Of a DNA stretch of 64,000 nt, positions 53,501-64,000 are shown in pieces (within the stretch, counting starts at the first letter, position 1; every line of letters starts with the position of its first letter). The position numbers were made by a program, and so were the translations under genes. The notes under the pieces are model-generated. The model searched no databases and was not told the DNA's origin. It saw only the letters and a list, made by a program, of their open reading frames with translations. The DNA is from Baylisascaris procyonis. Its lineage: Eukaryota; Nematoda; Chromadorea; Rhabditida; Ascarididae. The stretch covers positions 6,673,001 to 6,737,000 of the forward strand of contig JAZARR010000214.1 of assembly GCA_037389465.1 (NCBI GenBank). The letters run 5' to 3'.

Positions 53501-56500
53501 AGCTGCAAGCTCGGATTATTATTCTAAGCTTTACTGCGATCCATTTAAAAAAACTGACAACAATTTTTTAGACGTTGACCGTAATTCAATTTTCGGAGAT
53601 CAGTAACGCTCATTTTCGTAGTTGATCGTTATTTTGCTGTGAAATGAATTAATTAAATGAAAAATATGATAGCGAGTATGCTGGCACCGAATACACGAAG
53701 TGAACATTTCGGAGTAATAATAACAGATCCGTGTGATTATGAGGTAGCGAAACACATAGGAAAATGTTGTATTAATAAAAATTCTTTGATTATCGTAGAT
53801 GCGTTGAATCCGCAGTTTCAAAAACACAAACCTATCAGGTTGTTTTTCAAGTGTGCCGAAATTTTCGGTAATTTGTGATGCATAGCGAAGTGCATTCGTA
53901 ATATCCCACCAATCGCTCATATTCAAAATTGGATTATAGTATACATGATACGTGTCTATTGATGTTGGATCGTTGAAGTCGAACCAATCTGGCCATCCAT
54001 AGTTCTTTATAAGACCTTGCGCTAAAAAAAAAATTTTTTTTTTTACAAATACAAGTGCAAAAATATATGTAACACTTGTTCAGGCAGACTGATTAAAGTG
54101 ACATCTGGGATAAGCGACCACCTCTTTGGTTAATACCGCACTGAAACTGCTTGAAAGACTGACATAAACATAAATAGACTTTCGTGCAAACATCACTTCA
54201 CTATTGTTCGTTGCAAAAAAGCAATTTTGCAAAAGTATATAATTACTAGGCACTTTGAATAAAGAAGAATAATGACCATAAGTAGATATATAACAAAAGA
54301 GAAATGATTAGAAACCTTTTCTTCGTGCTGAATCAAGAGAGGCAGTTGTGAGCCATGATAGTGTCGCAATCATCTCAAGAAATTGTTCAATCACATACTC
54401 CGTTTGTTTTGCGATATCATTGCGTACATTATCCCTTAAGGTCGCATCGATTCCTTTCAGATAAACGTAGCCTTAAATTAAAAAAAAAAAAACCCGACAA
54501 TCAACTGATTAATTCGTATACGTGAAAAATGGTGAAGCTGTCTTCCATACATTGGCGTGACATAAATAAAACGGTAATGAGGAAATGGGAAAAATGGTTT
54601 TCTTTTTGCGTTCCCCAAATTTCGTAATGAAGACACTGAGGCATTAAGCAAAACGGTTTAAGAAACCGGGCCTCTAGCTTTATAGCTACATTGTTTGTTA
54701 AGAGCGAGGCCACTAGTAATTTATGCAGATTGAGATTGAGCGTGAGGTACTAAGTTTTTGAATATTTATTGGCTATAACCATGTGCAGACGAGATATGAA
54801 AGCTCTCTATTCATTTTGGCAGAAATTTAGGAATATACAGTATTATTACAAAAAATATTCACGCATGCTATGGGCATTTCGGGTATTTGATTAAATGATT
54901 TTCATTTCTTTAGAACGTCAAAAAAGAAAACCTAATCATCTACTGACCATTCGCATATGGCATGAGATCTTCAGTGAGCGAAACACAACTATACGCTTGA
55001 TCCTCCCATGCTGCCACTTCGGGACGTTTCTTTGTGCCACCTTGTCCGCCTCTTATGATTTCAAAAAGTCGTGAATATTGATCTGTACCATTACCAAGAA
55101 AATCGAGATTGTCCTACAAATGGGAATTTAAACAATGATACTTTGAATATTGTAGGTAAAGTAATAAATAAGATTACAAATCACTGAATAAATCTGAGAG
55201 TGAGCCCTGAATGGATGCATCGATCTATAAATTTCATCGTCTTTTACCTTTGAATGCTCGGAGAGCTTTCTTCTGCAAAATTCCATCTAAAACAAACAGT
55301 TCTGTGTTAATCTCATTTGGAAATGTGAGGAAACGCTTGCTCTATATCAATATGCTTTCAGAAAAAGGCACATCAATTCCGATTTGTGAACGAATGTGAA
55401 GCTGAAAAGATGAAGTGAAACTTTTTTAACGCGTGTTTTTTTTAATGAAAAAAGCAATTATTAGATTTTCAAAGAGTGCTCATTTCGTTCTTAGTAAATA
55501 AAATTTAAAAAAACAGCAATTGTTTACCTGTAAGAATCTCATCATTATAAAATTAACAAGTGTTCGTTTTGAGTACTGTTTTCCGGCAAGAATTGTATTC
55601 AAAGTGCCAAAATAAGATGGTTGTTGAATGATGTATTCGTCATTCGACGGTGTTCCCTGAAATGAGCATATTTATCAGCATAATGAAAAACTACACATAT
55701 CTATCAATAAGCTAATGAAAACCTCCTTTGATCAATGGAGATCATCTGACGATTATAAACTGACATACAATACTTATAAAAATATTAAATAATGAATTCT
55801 TCAAATTTAACCTGTTCGATAATTGTTCCTAAATACGTATCCCATCCGATAGAAGGATACGCGGTGCGTAGCTCTGCAAGCGTATACGGATTGTACTGTT
55901 GCTCGAAGTTGCGTAGCAGATCACTCGGCACTGATGCCAATGCCAATGAAAGCTCGAGCTCTGCGGCCTCTGTCGCTTCCTTCACTTTTCAGATAACAAA
56001 ATTGTTAGTTGAAATGTTCATTGCAACGGTATTACTATACACAAAGTTATTAATACAAAATTTCTTCAACAATTCGCAACAATAGGGAACGATGCTAAAT
56101 CGTTTCCTTTTTAATTCGTATATTTCAGCGTTGTGACAATGAAATATATGAGTAAATATGCACTTATGAAGCAAAGTCGGAGAACTAAAAATAACGAAAA
56201 AACGATTCTCCAGAAAACGTCAAAAGTGAGTTCTATCCATAGTAGTGGTATGTCAAAGTATGAAGTAATCGGAAACCCGCAAATACAGCAGTGATCAATA
56301 TATCTTGAGAAGGAGAAGCAAGCTGTTGCAGCAAATATTTCAAATACCATGTGCTGCGATTCCAGATTATACTTAGTTCATGGAAAACACCGCTCTAATT
56401 TTCCTCAGTTGTTTTGTTGTTGAAACGTCAGACTCTAGGCCTCTAGCGGTCGAAAAATCCTGATTTTTGGACTCTAACCACGAAACTCAACTTCGTTTGA

Positions 56501-59500
56501 ATTCCAAGTCTAGAGACTAAATTCACCTAGAAATGTCCTACTTTACACAAAGTGAAATATATAGAAAATTCCTCAATAACATACAAAAATTCAAAACGTA
56601 AGCAAGGCCGCTAAAGTCGACCGAGCAGAATGGTGAAGCAATGACTGCTGCCTCGGCTGTAATTTCATCGTATGTTGTTTATTGTATTACTGCGTTGATT
56701 GCTGACTGCAAGGGAATGTTCTGTTGCCTTCAAGGGCGTAATGCAATCGCTCACCGTATTCACTCGAACAGCGTGTTTATCAGCCAGCTGCTTATGGTTG
56801 GCTGATTCAAAGCTGTGATGACGTTTTCAGATGGAAAGCAATGCTTATAATTATTATGGGATATCATTACTACGAGCCTTTCCGCTCATAGTTTCATAAA
56901 CGACTATTCCTCAACGACATAACAACAAAGCGGTTGTCACTCGAAGAAGTATTGAAATCCCTTTAGGATTCATTTAAGAAGTACTCACTAGTAGAAGAGA
57001 GTCAAATCGAAAATACGGAAGGTAATTCGGTTGAATACCTGAACAATGTTTTCATCGGGAACAGTAGATTGAATGTCGTCTTTGAATTGTCGTATAGTAT
57101 TAATTAATGAGTCCAAATAATTATCAAGATAATCAATGAAGTGCGGCTTTACATAATAATCTCGAGCCATCATCAGCGGCAACTAAATCATTATAAAAAT
57201 GGAATAAATCATCAAAAAATTCTAAGATTTTTCCAGCGCTCCGATAGCAGCAAAATATAATAAACATCCTTTGGAGAGAATATCTAATAAAATAATTAAT
57301 AATTAGAATTCAGATTTAATTTAACGATAAGTAAATGCTTCTGAATCATATACCTGATTCAGATGCCCTCAAATATCGATTTGGAAGTGAACAGATAAAT
57401 TATACATAATAATGCAATAAGGAATACGCATATAAAAATAATCGCTAAGATACCTTTCCTTGTTTGCAATCAAAACGTGTCGCTTCCTGTCTTGCTTTCA
57501 TGAACAAAGGTCAGTTCTTTCGAACGAAACCGTTGGTCTACTTATGAAATTTAGCTTAAAGAGTTTTGAAAGCAATGCACAGTTCAAAGAAGGATTGAAA
57601 CGAACGATACGTGAAGTAGCAATCAAGATCAATTTAAACTGTTGAAGTAAAATAGGCTTTTAGAAAATGGGCTTCCAAACAGGAATAAAATCAGCTTCAG
57701 ATCTGGAATGGAAAAGATACCCACCCTAATCTTTCGGAAGGAAACGATAATCAGGCAAATAAATGTGTTGCAAGCTTATATTGGGTATGATACTATAGCT
57801 GAGTGATTGCGTTAAATGAATCCAACAAAGAGCCACTGTCGTTGCCAGCTACGACAGAATTCTCAGAAAGCCTTAACTAGTGACCGCAACATTGAGAGCA
57901 CTTATCTCACCTGCTGATGAATTCCTACGCTGATTCAAGTACGCACCTACGATCCTTCAGATGAATGGTACATGTCCTCAATATTTTGCGTTCCAGGTTT
58001 CCTCGGAGTTAGTGAGAAAATTGCTACAGGCAGATATACAAATACATGCAAACAGACACATTGATCCATCAGTTCTTTGAATTGCTCTGCATATGGGAAA
58101 AAATGAACGGAAAAATGAGTCTTACTTGATCAATGAATAGGGCATTTCGGCTAATGTTCTTGTAGTCAACTGAAACGTACGACTGCAAGAGTGATGCCAT
58201 GCCGTAGTGCAACTCTAAAGTGCCGATACCTTTCCAGAAATCCGTATCCGTGAGACTTGCTTCGCTCCAGTTTGAATCGAGCATAGGAAAACCATTGAAA
58301 CTGCAAAAAAGAAAAAATGTCCACACACAATAAACTTAGCTAATATCCTGTAAGAATCAACTGATCGAATCTTTTTAGCATCCCATTCTTTACCGTTACC
58401 ATTTGACCGTCGAGGCGCAGATGATCGAGTCATCTATTGCCGTCATTTAATTCACCGTTAACCAACCAACTGCCGCGCGGATAAAAAAGCTGTCGATCCG
58501 CTTCAACGATTGCAATTCTGCAGAGTGTCCTTCAAACCAATTATTGAATGGTGGTGTGTCCTCTGATCTCAAAATCATGAGCATTAATAATCATACATCA
58601 TTTATTAATTGTTCCTGGAATTTGACAGTATTTATGCCCATATATACAATTTTGCTTCGAGTTGAATGGGTTTATCAGCATCATTTCAATGGCACACAAT
58701 CTGTGAATCGCTCATAGAGGGATGGAGCTAAGATTTCGTGATCTGCGTCGGTAGAAATGAAAAGCAATTCACTCTCGTCTTTAGAGAGGCGTATACATCT
58801 TCCATCATCGCTGCAAATGGAAGTCTGTTAAGGGTACGCATAGCAGCACTACCTCATGAATGTTATCAGACTGCAAAGGTGTGCAGCTTGACATTGTTTT
58901 ATTAGAACAGACATACTTCAAGTCTAAAGTTTTGTTTTCGATTAATCATCTTCGGCACGTTGCTACCCCTTTTTCTTGAAAAAGAAAAGTCCCACATTAC
59001 ATATGTTATTATGTTCTCGAGCCGTATTCTCCATTTTCAAAAGAATATGAGTAGACATAGGGCGGATCGATTAACAGTAATTATACAGCTAGTGGCACAT
59101 GTGATTTCATTGCATCGTTGATTGGTGAAATATGCACAATCACCCCATGCTTCTTTCTAATATGCACCCTTGTGCATATCGCATTTTGCATTTCCCCTTC
59201 TTAGAAACTTGTCTTGTGGTTTTTTTTGATTTCCTTTTTCCACAGACATCCAACGTTTTGATTATTTTGCTAACTGAATCTTGGTTGCTTATGCACTTAA
59301 AAGGACGAACGTCGTACTACCCTTTCTAGCCGATAGTTATGAAGCAATTTTCATAGTTCAGAAGTTGTTTGCATTTTTATTGCTGCCTAGGAATAAGGCA
59401 AAACATCTTACGTTGAAATCATCGCCTGATGAACTCGTGCCGATCTCCCTGCACTAGGTAATGTCATGCATGATGTAAAAACCTGAAATTACTGATTGTT

Positions 59501-61612
59501 CTCAGTAATGAAAACTACCGTTGAAAAAAATACCATTGAAAAAATTCCCAAAAAAACTGTGATCGGAGCAATCAATTTTAGATCACTTAAACCAACTGAG
59601 CCATTTTGATTTACCTCATATGCTGAAGAAATGTAATGTGACCTCGTACTATCTAGAAGAAAGTAATATTTATCACAATTATTTTTATCATTAAAGGCCT
59701 TCCAAAATTTTGGATCCTTTTCCGGAATAGAGGATAGCAAAGCATATCCATGAATAGAGGATCTCCTCTAATTGTGAAAAAATAAGAGATATGAGTAACT
59801 TTTAACGAAATATCGAATGCTTTCTGCAGAATATCGATAGAGCTATTTGCTGAGGAGATATTCACAAAGTAAAACGAGCAACTTTATCTGACTGATGCCT
59901 ATGCATCATGCTCCTGAAATATTTCTCTATAAGAAAATACCACCTAGCCTATTTCGTTTCAAATGATAAAATGGGATTCTGAACGAAATCTAATAAATGG
60001 AAAAGCGTATCTCATAGAAGCTGCTCAATATGCCTCCTGCATCCAACTCACCTAAAAAAACAATTGCACAAGTTTCTAGTAAAAATAAAATAAAGTAGAA
60101 GTAGAGTAATGCTTGCAAATTTCATTTGATCTGCTAGTTTCATAAAATCTTCTCAAAAAAATTTTTTTGAAGATCTGACCCTCGTGAAACAGAATTTTAT
60201 CGGTGAAATATGCGCGCAAATTTTTCGCGCTTTCAAATGTAGATAACTTTTTCCAAAGATGGATCAATGTGAAATACGATGTGGAATATTAAAGCGCTCG
60301 CTTTGTTGCTCTGTGAGTTGAATCTGTTGAAGCAGTGAAATAGACTCAGACAAGGATTTACATATGGAGAGGATGATATCATAATGCACTTCTGCGAGGG
60401 AAGATTTATATAAACGGCTAATAAAAATCGATATGTTGGTATCCTGATCTCTTTTTAAAGTCATCTTATCATGTGAGCGATCGGTGCACTATTGACGTTG
60501 TTTAAGGGTAGAAGATTGAATATTGATTGATATGATGTTTACACATTATCATCTACTATTAAGTACTCACATGAATCAATGTTGCTAAAAAGAGGAGGTG
60601 CTACTGATAAGAAATGAAATGTGCAATGTTGGACAAGAATGATACGCGTCGAATCATTCTGATGCAACAATCGTTTTTTTTTTTAAACTTTCAATGGATT
60701 TTTCAAACGGACTCTCGAAACACATCTCTTAAATTATTTATGCAGCGTGCGGAAATTGTTTCAAGTCGCTCAAATATTTCTGAAACATTTTTTTTCCAAA
60801 CAAGTCATACACTCTGAATCACCTTCAAATACATAAGCAGATCAGTCACGATCATATGAGGAATAGATGTAATTTAGTTTTGCATTGATATTTATATATA
60901 TGTACTCTTACGTGCGTGTGAATGTCGCATTTACGATGACTTTAGGCATCGATTCACATGGAAACCTGCAAGGTGCTAAAATCCTAGCTGAAAGTAAAAG
61001 AAGATCTCGCAGTGCGAATTTTTGGGATGTATTGAGGTCACATACTAGCTTTGGCATGCAAATTGGGGCAGGAAAAATCTTACATGCTTGAGAACTAATG
61101 AAGTTCAGCTAATGAACGCTTGGAGATTGGCAAATGACCATTTAGTTGACACTATACGCCCTGTTTCCTATTGGGCAAGATAAAGAAGGCGTTTGGAAAG
61201 CCCATGAGAAAAATAAATGGGATGATTGTCTGGACAGACTGCAACAGACACAACCACACTAACGAGTCCGCTGAACGGGTTTTTACACCATCCTCGCGTG
61301 CAATTTTTTATTTCGCATACTAACTTTATTAATCGATCATTGGTCGCTTCAGCACTTCTTTATTCCAATCTGGCTCGAGTCGCTTACCTTCTGTAGAATC
61401 TTCTCTGTATTCGATAACAGATTGTTGCTTGTATTGAGCGCAAGAGCAATCGCATTGTTGACTTGACGTTGTGTTTCACTATATGTTCCAATGCGATTCG
61501 CTCCGGAAGGTAATGGATTGGCGTTCAAATATTTATTGCACGTAAACATATAGAAGTCCTCGCACGGATCGAAATTAAAATCTAGTCCTTTTAGAAGGAT
61601 TTCCGCTGCCTC
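50532..61612 (-). CDS. Neprilysin-like M13 zinc metallopeptidase, N-terminus and one internal exon not found
   Basis: Minus-strand exons: 61612-61388, 58300-58126, 57182-57039, 55979-55812, 55656-55528, 55286-55248, 55113-54948, 54471-54316, 54021-53832, 53179-53078, 52342-52260, 52022-51816, 51381-51212 and 50681-50532, about 700 residues. M13 landmarks occur in order: [47 protein letters not shown] (substrate binding), [11 protein letters not shown] (HEXXH zinc site), GENIADIGG (third zinc ligand), [17 protein letters not shown] and C-terminal CEVW. All catalytic residues seem present, so it should be an active surface or secreted peptidase of small peptides. Phases agree from exon 58300 onward. 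The 61388 and 58300 ends do not match each other, and a stretch of 25-40 residues expected before NGFPM is absent, so at least one exon is missing. The cytosolic tail and membrane anchor were not found between 61613 and the right edge and may lie outside. Confidence 0.88.
58697..60783 (-). other. Coding-like exons of an unrecognised protein inside a neprilysin intron
   Basis: Several minus-strand stretches begin at good acceptors and read as protein. They are: about 60783-60715 after TTTCAG ([20 protein letters not shown]); about 60462-60285 ([20 protein letters not shown]); about 59860-59810 after CTCAG ([16 protein letters not shown]); about 59767-59590 after ATTAG ([39 protein letters not shown]); and about 58817-58697 after TTGCAG ([20 protein letters not shown], stop). 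If the fourth is read on to its stop at 59489 it ends in a hydrophobic segment, [20 protein letters not shown], that looks membrane-spanning. I could not connect all phases. They may be a nested same-strand gene, a decayed copy, or partly misread neprilysin exons. No function is claimed. Confidence 0.3.
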
Positions 61613-61619
61613 CTGGAAA

Positions 61620-61885
61620 AAGCCACTTTAGACATCACAATGTACCGATAAATACAACATGGGCGTAAACTTCCTAAGTATGGTCTCTCCTATTTTTGCA
61701 GCGAATTTCAAATATGAGAAACGATGCAGGGTTCTCCTTCTTTTCATGTAGAATTCTACCCAATTCACTTGCAATTTACTTGGTTATGTTTAGTTGAAGA
61801 ACGGCAAAATCCCAGTGCTACTACTAAGCTTTATAAATTTTCATGACTTTCTCTCTAAACCACATGATATTCACTTCTCAATGGA
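61620..61885. other. Upstream flank of neprilysin exon, nothing recognised
   Basis: No TTTCAG-bounded exon encoding a membrane anchor was seen on the minus strand here. AT-rich, no repeat recognised. Confidence 0.4.
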
Positions 61886-61894
61886 TTTAAAAGC

Positions 61895-62165
61895 ATTTTT
61901 TCTAGGATCTTGCAATTTCGGGGGTTCTCGTTCTCGGCCGCTATTTCATTTGGTGCGAAACGGTCTCTTGATTCGCCATCAGCTCGCCGAGGCCTCTCGA
62001 ACGGTACATGGATTACCACCCGAAGGCAAACAAGAGCCGAGAAAAAAAAATCCCGAAAATCGCAATTTTTCGATCGTAAGGGGGTAATACAGGGAAAATT
62101 TGAAAAATATTTTTTGTCTCCGATTTCACTGATTTTGGTATCAGGGTCGGTTTTTATTGCGAGAA
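61895..62165. repeat. Dispersed repeat, copy 1 (diverged)
   Basis: Shares with the two copies further right: GGTTCTCG..CTCGGCCG, TATTTCAT, AAACGGTCTC, CTCG(C/G)CGAG, GAGCCGAGAAAA, TTTTTCGATCGTAAGGGGGT, GAAAAATATTTTTTGTCTCC and GATTTCACTGATTTTGGTAT. It lacks the left third seen in copies 2 and 3 and is more diverged. ORFs in it on both strands are by-products of the repeat. Confidence 0.8.
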
Positions 62166-62169
62166 ACGG

Positions 62170-63215
62170 GACGACTATTGCTTTGAATGGGTCTCTTTTT
62201 TTTGGAAGAAGAGAGGTGTAATCTTTATTGTTCAGCCTTGCAATTGCTTCTGCCATCGAAATTTGCGAATTCGAAGTGTGGTCGTCAAATTTTATAGGTT
62301 GGAATAGTAAGGTTGGGAAAGTCAGACTGTTTTAACGCTGCAAGGAAAGTATCTTTTCATTTGGCTCTATTTTACAGCTTTATAATCACCGTCCTCTCAC
62401 AACGAATTTCTTATAGCGGTCGGTTCGAAGTAAATCACTAGAAGAAGATTGCTTTCAACATTTTATTCTTAATTTTTTTTTAATTTTTAATTTTTTTTTA
62501 TTATTGCTGTGATTATTGTGGAAGTTTTGCATATATTTAAGGGCAAACAATTTATTCTTATTGCTTGTTGATTGCATATTGATGGGTTCGGCATATTTCT
62601 TTTTTTCTAATTTATTAATTTTGAACTAATTATTGGCGATTAAGAGGCACTCACTATTGGAATGATGTGTATATTGAGGCAAATGTCTAACGTTGGATCG
62701 CTGCCGTTGCAGTTTGAGTTCAGAAAGTTTCTCTAGTTCATGTTATACGCCATGCTATCGATACCATATTATTATCGATGTTCTAAGTGATGATGTAGAG
62801 TAATATTCGTTTTGAGAGTTCCTCTCGCTTCCCACATAAGCGGGTTGCTTCAGCGAATTATGCCAACAATTTTTCATTGATTTCCGGCTACTGCTCTGGA
62901 TGAGTAATTCCGCTTTCTAGTTCTTCAATTCGCTTTTATATTGTGAAGCTGAATGGTTTTGCGCTGCATCAAATGCTCATAAATGATTTTTCACCTGTAA
63001 GAATTCGTTATTCTTCGTTTTAAATGATTTCTGATGGAATTATGCCCACATAAATAAGAAAATAAAAATTCGTTGAATATAGTGATCGAATTTCCACTTT
63101 GCACCTTTAAAATCACGAAAGCAATGAAAATTGCATCACAGGTGAAGAGAACATTTTGGCGGAAATTTTACATGAGCGATTGAATCACTTTAAAAAACGG
63201 CTTCCTTCTTTCAAC
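62170..63215. other. Intergenic, nothing recognised
   Basis: AT-rich spacer between repeat copies with T-rich runs around 62470-62510. No exon recognised. Confidence 0.45.
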
Positions 63216-63220
63216 AGTCT

Positions 63221-63622
63221 TTTGATATTTCGGGGTTTTTTCTCGGCAGTTGTTAGGCCTATGGAGCTGCGGCTTGCTTCTCTCAACACAACTTTTGAAG
63301 TTCTATCAAATGACATATAGCTTGTTATATTTCGAGAGTAAGGTTGAAAACCGAATCGACCCGCCAGAATTTCTGAAATATCGATTTTTGCAAAATAGGG
63401 GATTCTGGTTCTCGGCCGATATTTCATATAGGCAAAAACGGTCTCCCGGTTTGTGGTCTACTCGGCGAGACTTCTTGAACGATATACAGGTGATCGCCCG
63501 CGGGCGAATAGGAGCCGAGAAAAAAAATCCCAAAAATCGGAATTTTTCGATCGTAAGGGGGTAACACATGGAAAATTTGAAAAAATATTTTTTGTCTCCG
63601 ATTTCACTGATTTTGGTATCAG
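63221..63622. repeat. Dispersed repeat, copy 2 (MITE-like)
   Basis: Starts TTTGATATTTCGGGGTTTTT and ends ..GATTTTGGTATCAG. The left arm GGTTTTTTCTCGGC (about 63234-63247) is mirrored in inverse orientation by GCCGAGAAAAAAAATCCC (about 63514-63531), so the element can fold back on itself. No transposase frame was seen; the open frames (63250-63564 plus, 63185-63427 minus) recur only because the repeat recurs. Confidence 0.8.
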
Positions 63623-63733
63623 ACGATAGAGCTTGATGAACTGATTACGGATATGTGCGTTGTTTGCTGTTTTATATGAAAATAGGAAAACTAGAGGTGC
63701 ACGAATGCTGTAGTTCCATGGAAATGTACTGTA

Positions 63734-64000
63734 CTTGATATTTCGGGGTTTTTTCTCGGCAGTTGTTGGGCCTATGGAGCTGCGGCTTGCTTCCCTCAAC
63801 ACAACTTTTGAAGCTCTATCAAATGACATATAGCTTGTTATATTTCGAGAGTAAGGTTGAAAACCGAATCGACCCGCCAGAATTTCTGAAATATCGATTT
63901 TTGCAAAATAGGGGGTTCTGGTTCTCGGCCGATATTTCATATAGGCAAAAACGGTCTCCCGGTTTGTGGTCTACTCGGCGAGACTTCTTGAACGATATAC
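63734..64000. repeat. Dispersed repeat, copy 3, cut by right edge
   Basis: Near-identical to copy 2 from its left end (TTGATATTTCGGGG at a 513-bp offset) up to CTTGAACGATATAC at the window edge; only a few substitutions were noticed. The high identity points to recent spread or a recent tandem duplication including the 110-bp spacer. Confidence 0.85.

Noticed and set aside
61255..61285. AACGAGTCCGCTGAACGGG, resembling part of a small self-cleaving ribozyme
   Set aside because: The conserved CTGATGA core and GAAA elements of a hammerhead are absent.
61855..63940. ORFs of 80-160 codons repeated on the minus strand
   Set aside because: The shared protein text follows from the dispersed DNA repeat; frames open on both strands at once and no family was recognised.

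Overview
The window reads as nuclear DNA of a nematode, most likely a parasitic chromadorean; the species cannot be fixed from this sequence. The reasons are AT-rich sequence, genes split into many short exons (about 40-250 nt) with TTTCAG-type acceptors, likely spliced-leader acceptors just upstream of start codons, a hedgehog-related Wart-domain protein (a nematode family), a nematode-style protein tyrosine phosphatase and an M13 (neprilysin) peptidase. Most real genes are not single long ORFs. The models here were assembled by hand by joining exons whose reading phases agree; the five main models keep phase through every junction reported, except one unfilled gap in the neprilysin gene.

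Layout. (1) 1-9747, minus: partial gene with an ERICH3-like N-terminus, basic Ser/Arg-rich middle exons and a very long Glu/Ser/Gln-rich last visible exon that runs off the left edge. (2) 9.8-27.0 kb: a gene-poor stretch with one broken-frame coding-like fragment (about 11.2-11.7 kb, minus), a TA microsatellite (about 14.0 kb) and a 26-bp tandem repeat (16.4-16.55 kb). (3) 27078-30242, plus: a complete seven-exon BAR-domain gene. (4) 30487-37004, minus: a complete nine-exon secreted protein with signal peptide, Wart-type Cys domain and a long Gln/Pro-rich tail, without a Hint/Hog domain. Genes 3 and 4 converge, with AATAAA signals on both strands in one 16-bp patch. (5) 37.0-41.5 kb: intergenic, holding a pair of diverged, unusually GC-rich repeat blocks flanking a CA-rich tract. 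(6) 41491-49411, plus: a twelve-exon phosphatase gene with an N-myristoylation motif, a series of repeated basic modules each on its own exon, and a catalytically complete PTP domain. (7) 50532-61612, minus: fourteen exons of a neprilysin-like zinc metallopeptidase, convergent with the PTP gene and lacking its N-terminus and one internal exon. (8) Coding-like minus-strand exons of an unrecognised protein lie inside the largest neprilysin intron (58.7-60.8 kb). (9) The right end carries three copies of a dispersed repeat with a partly palindromic structure.

The genes do not form an operon or a shared pathway. Their themes are membrane shaping (BAR), secreted or matrix protein (Wart), membrane-anchored signalling (PTP), surface peptide processing (neprilysin) and possibly cilia (ERICH3-like). 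The most novel item is the repeated-exon N-terminal region of the phosphatase.
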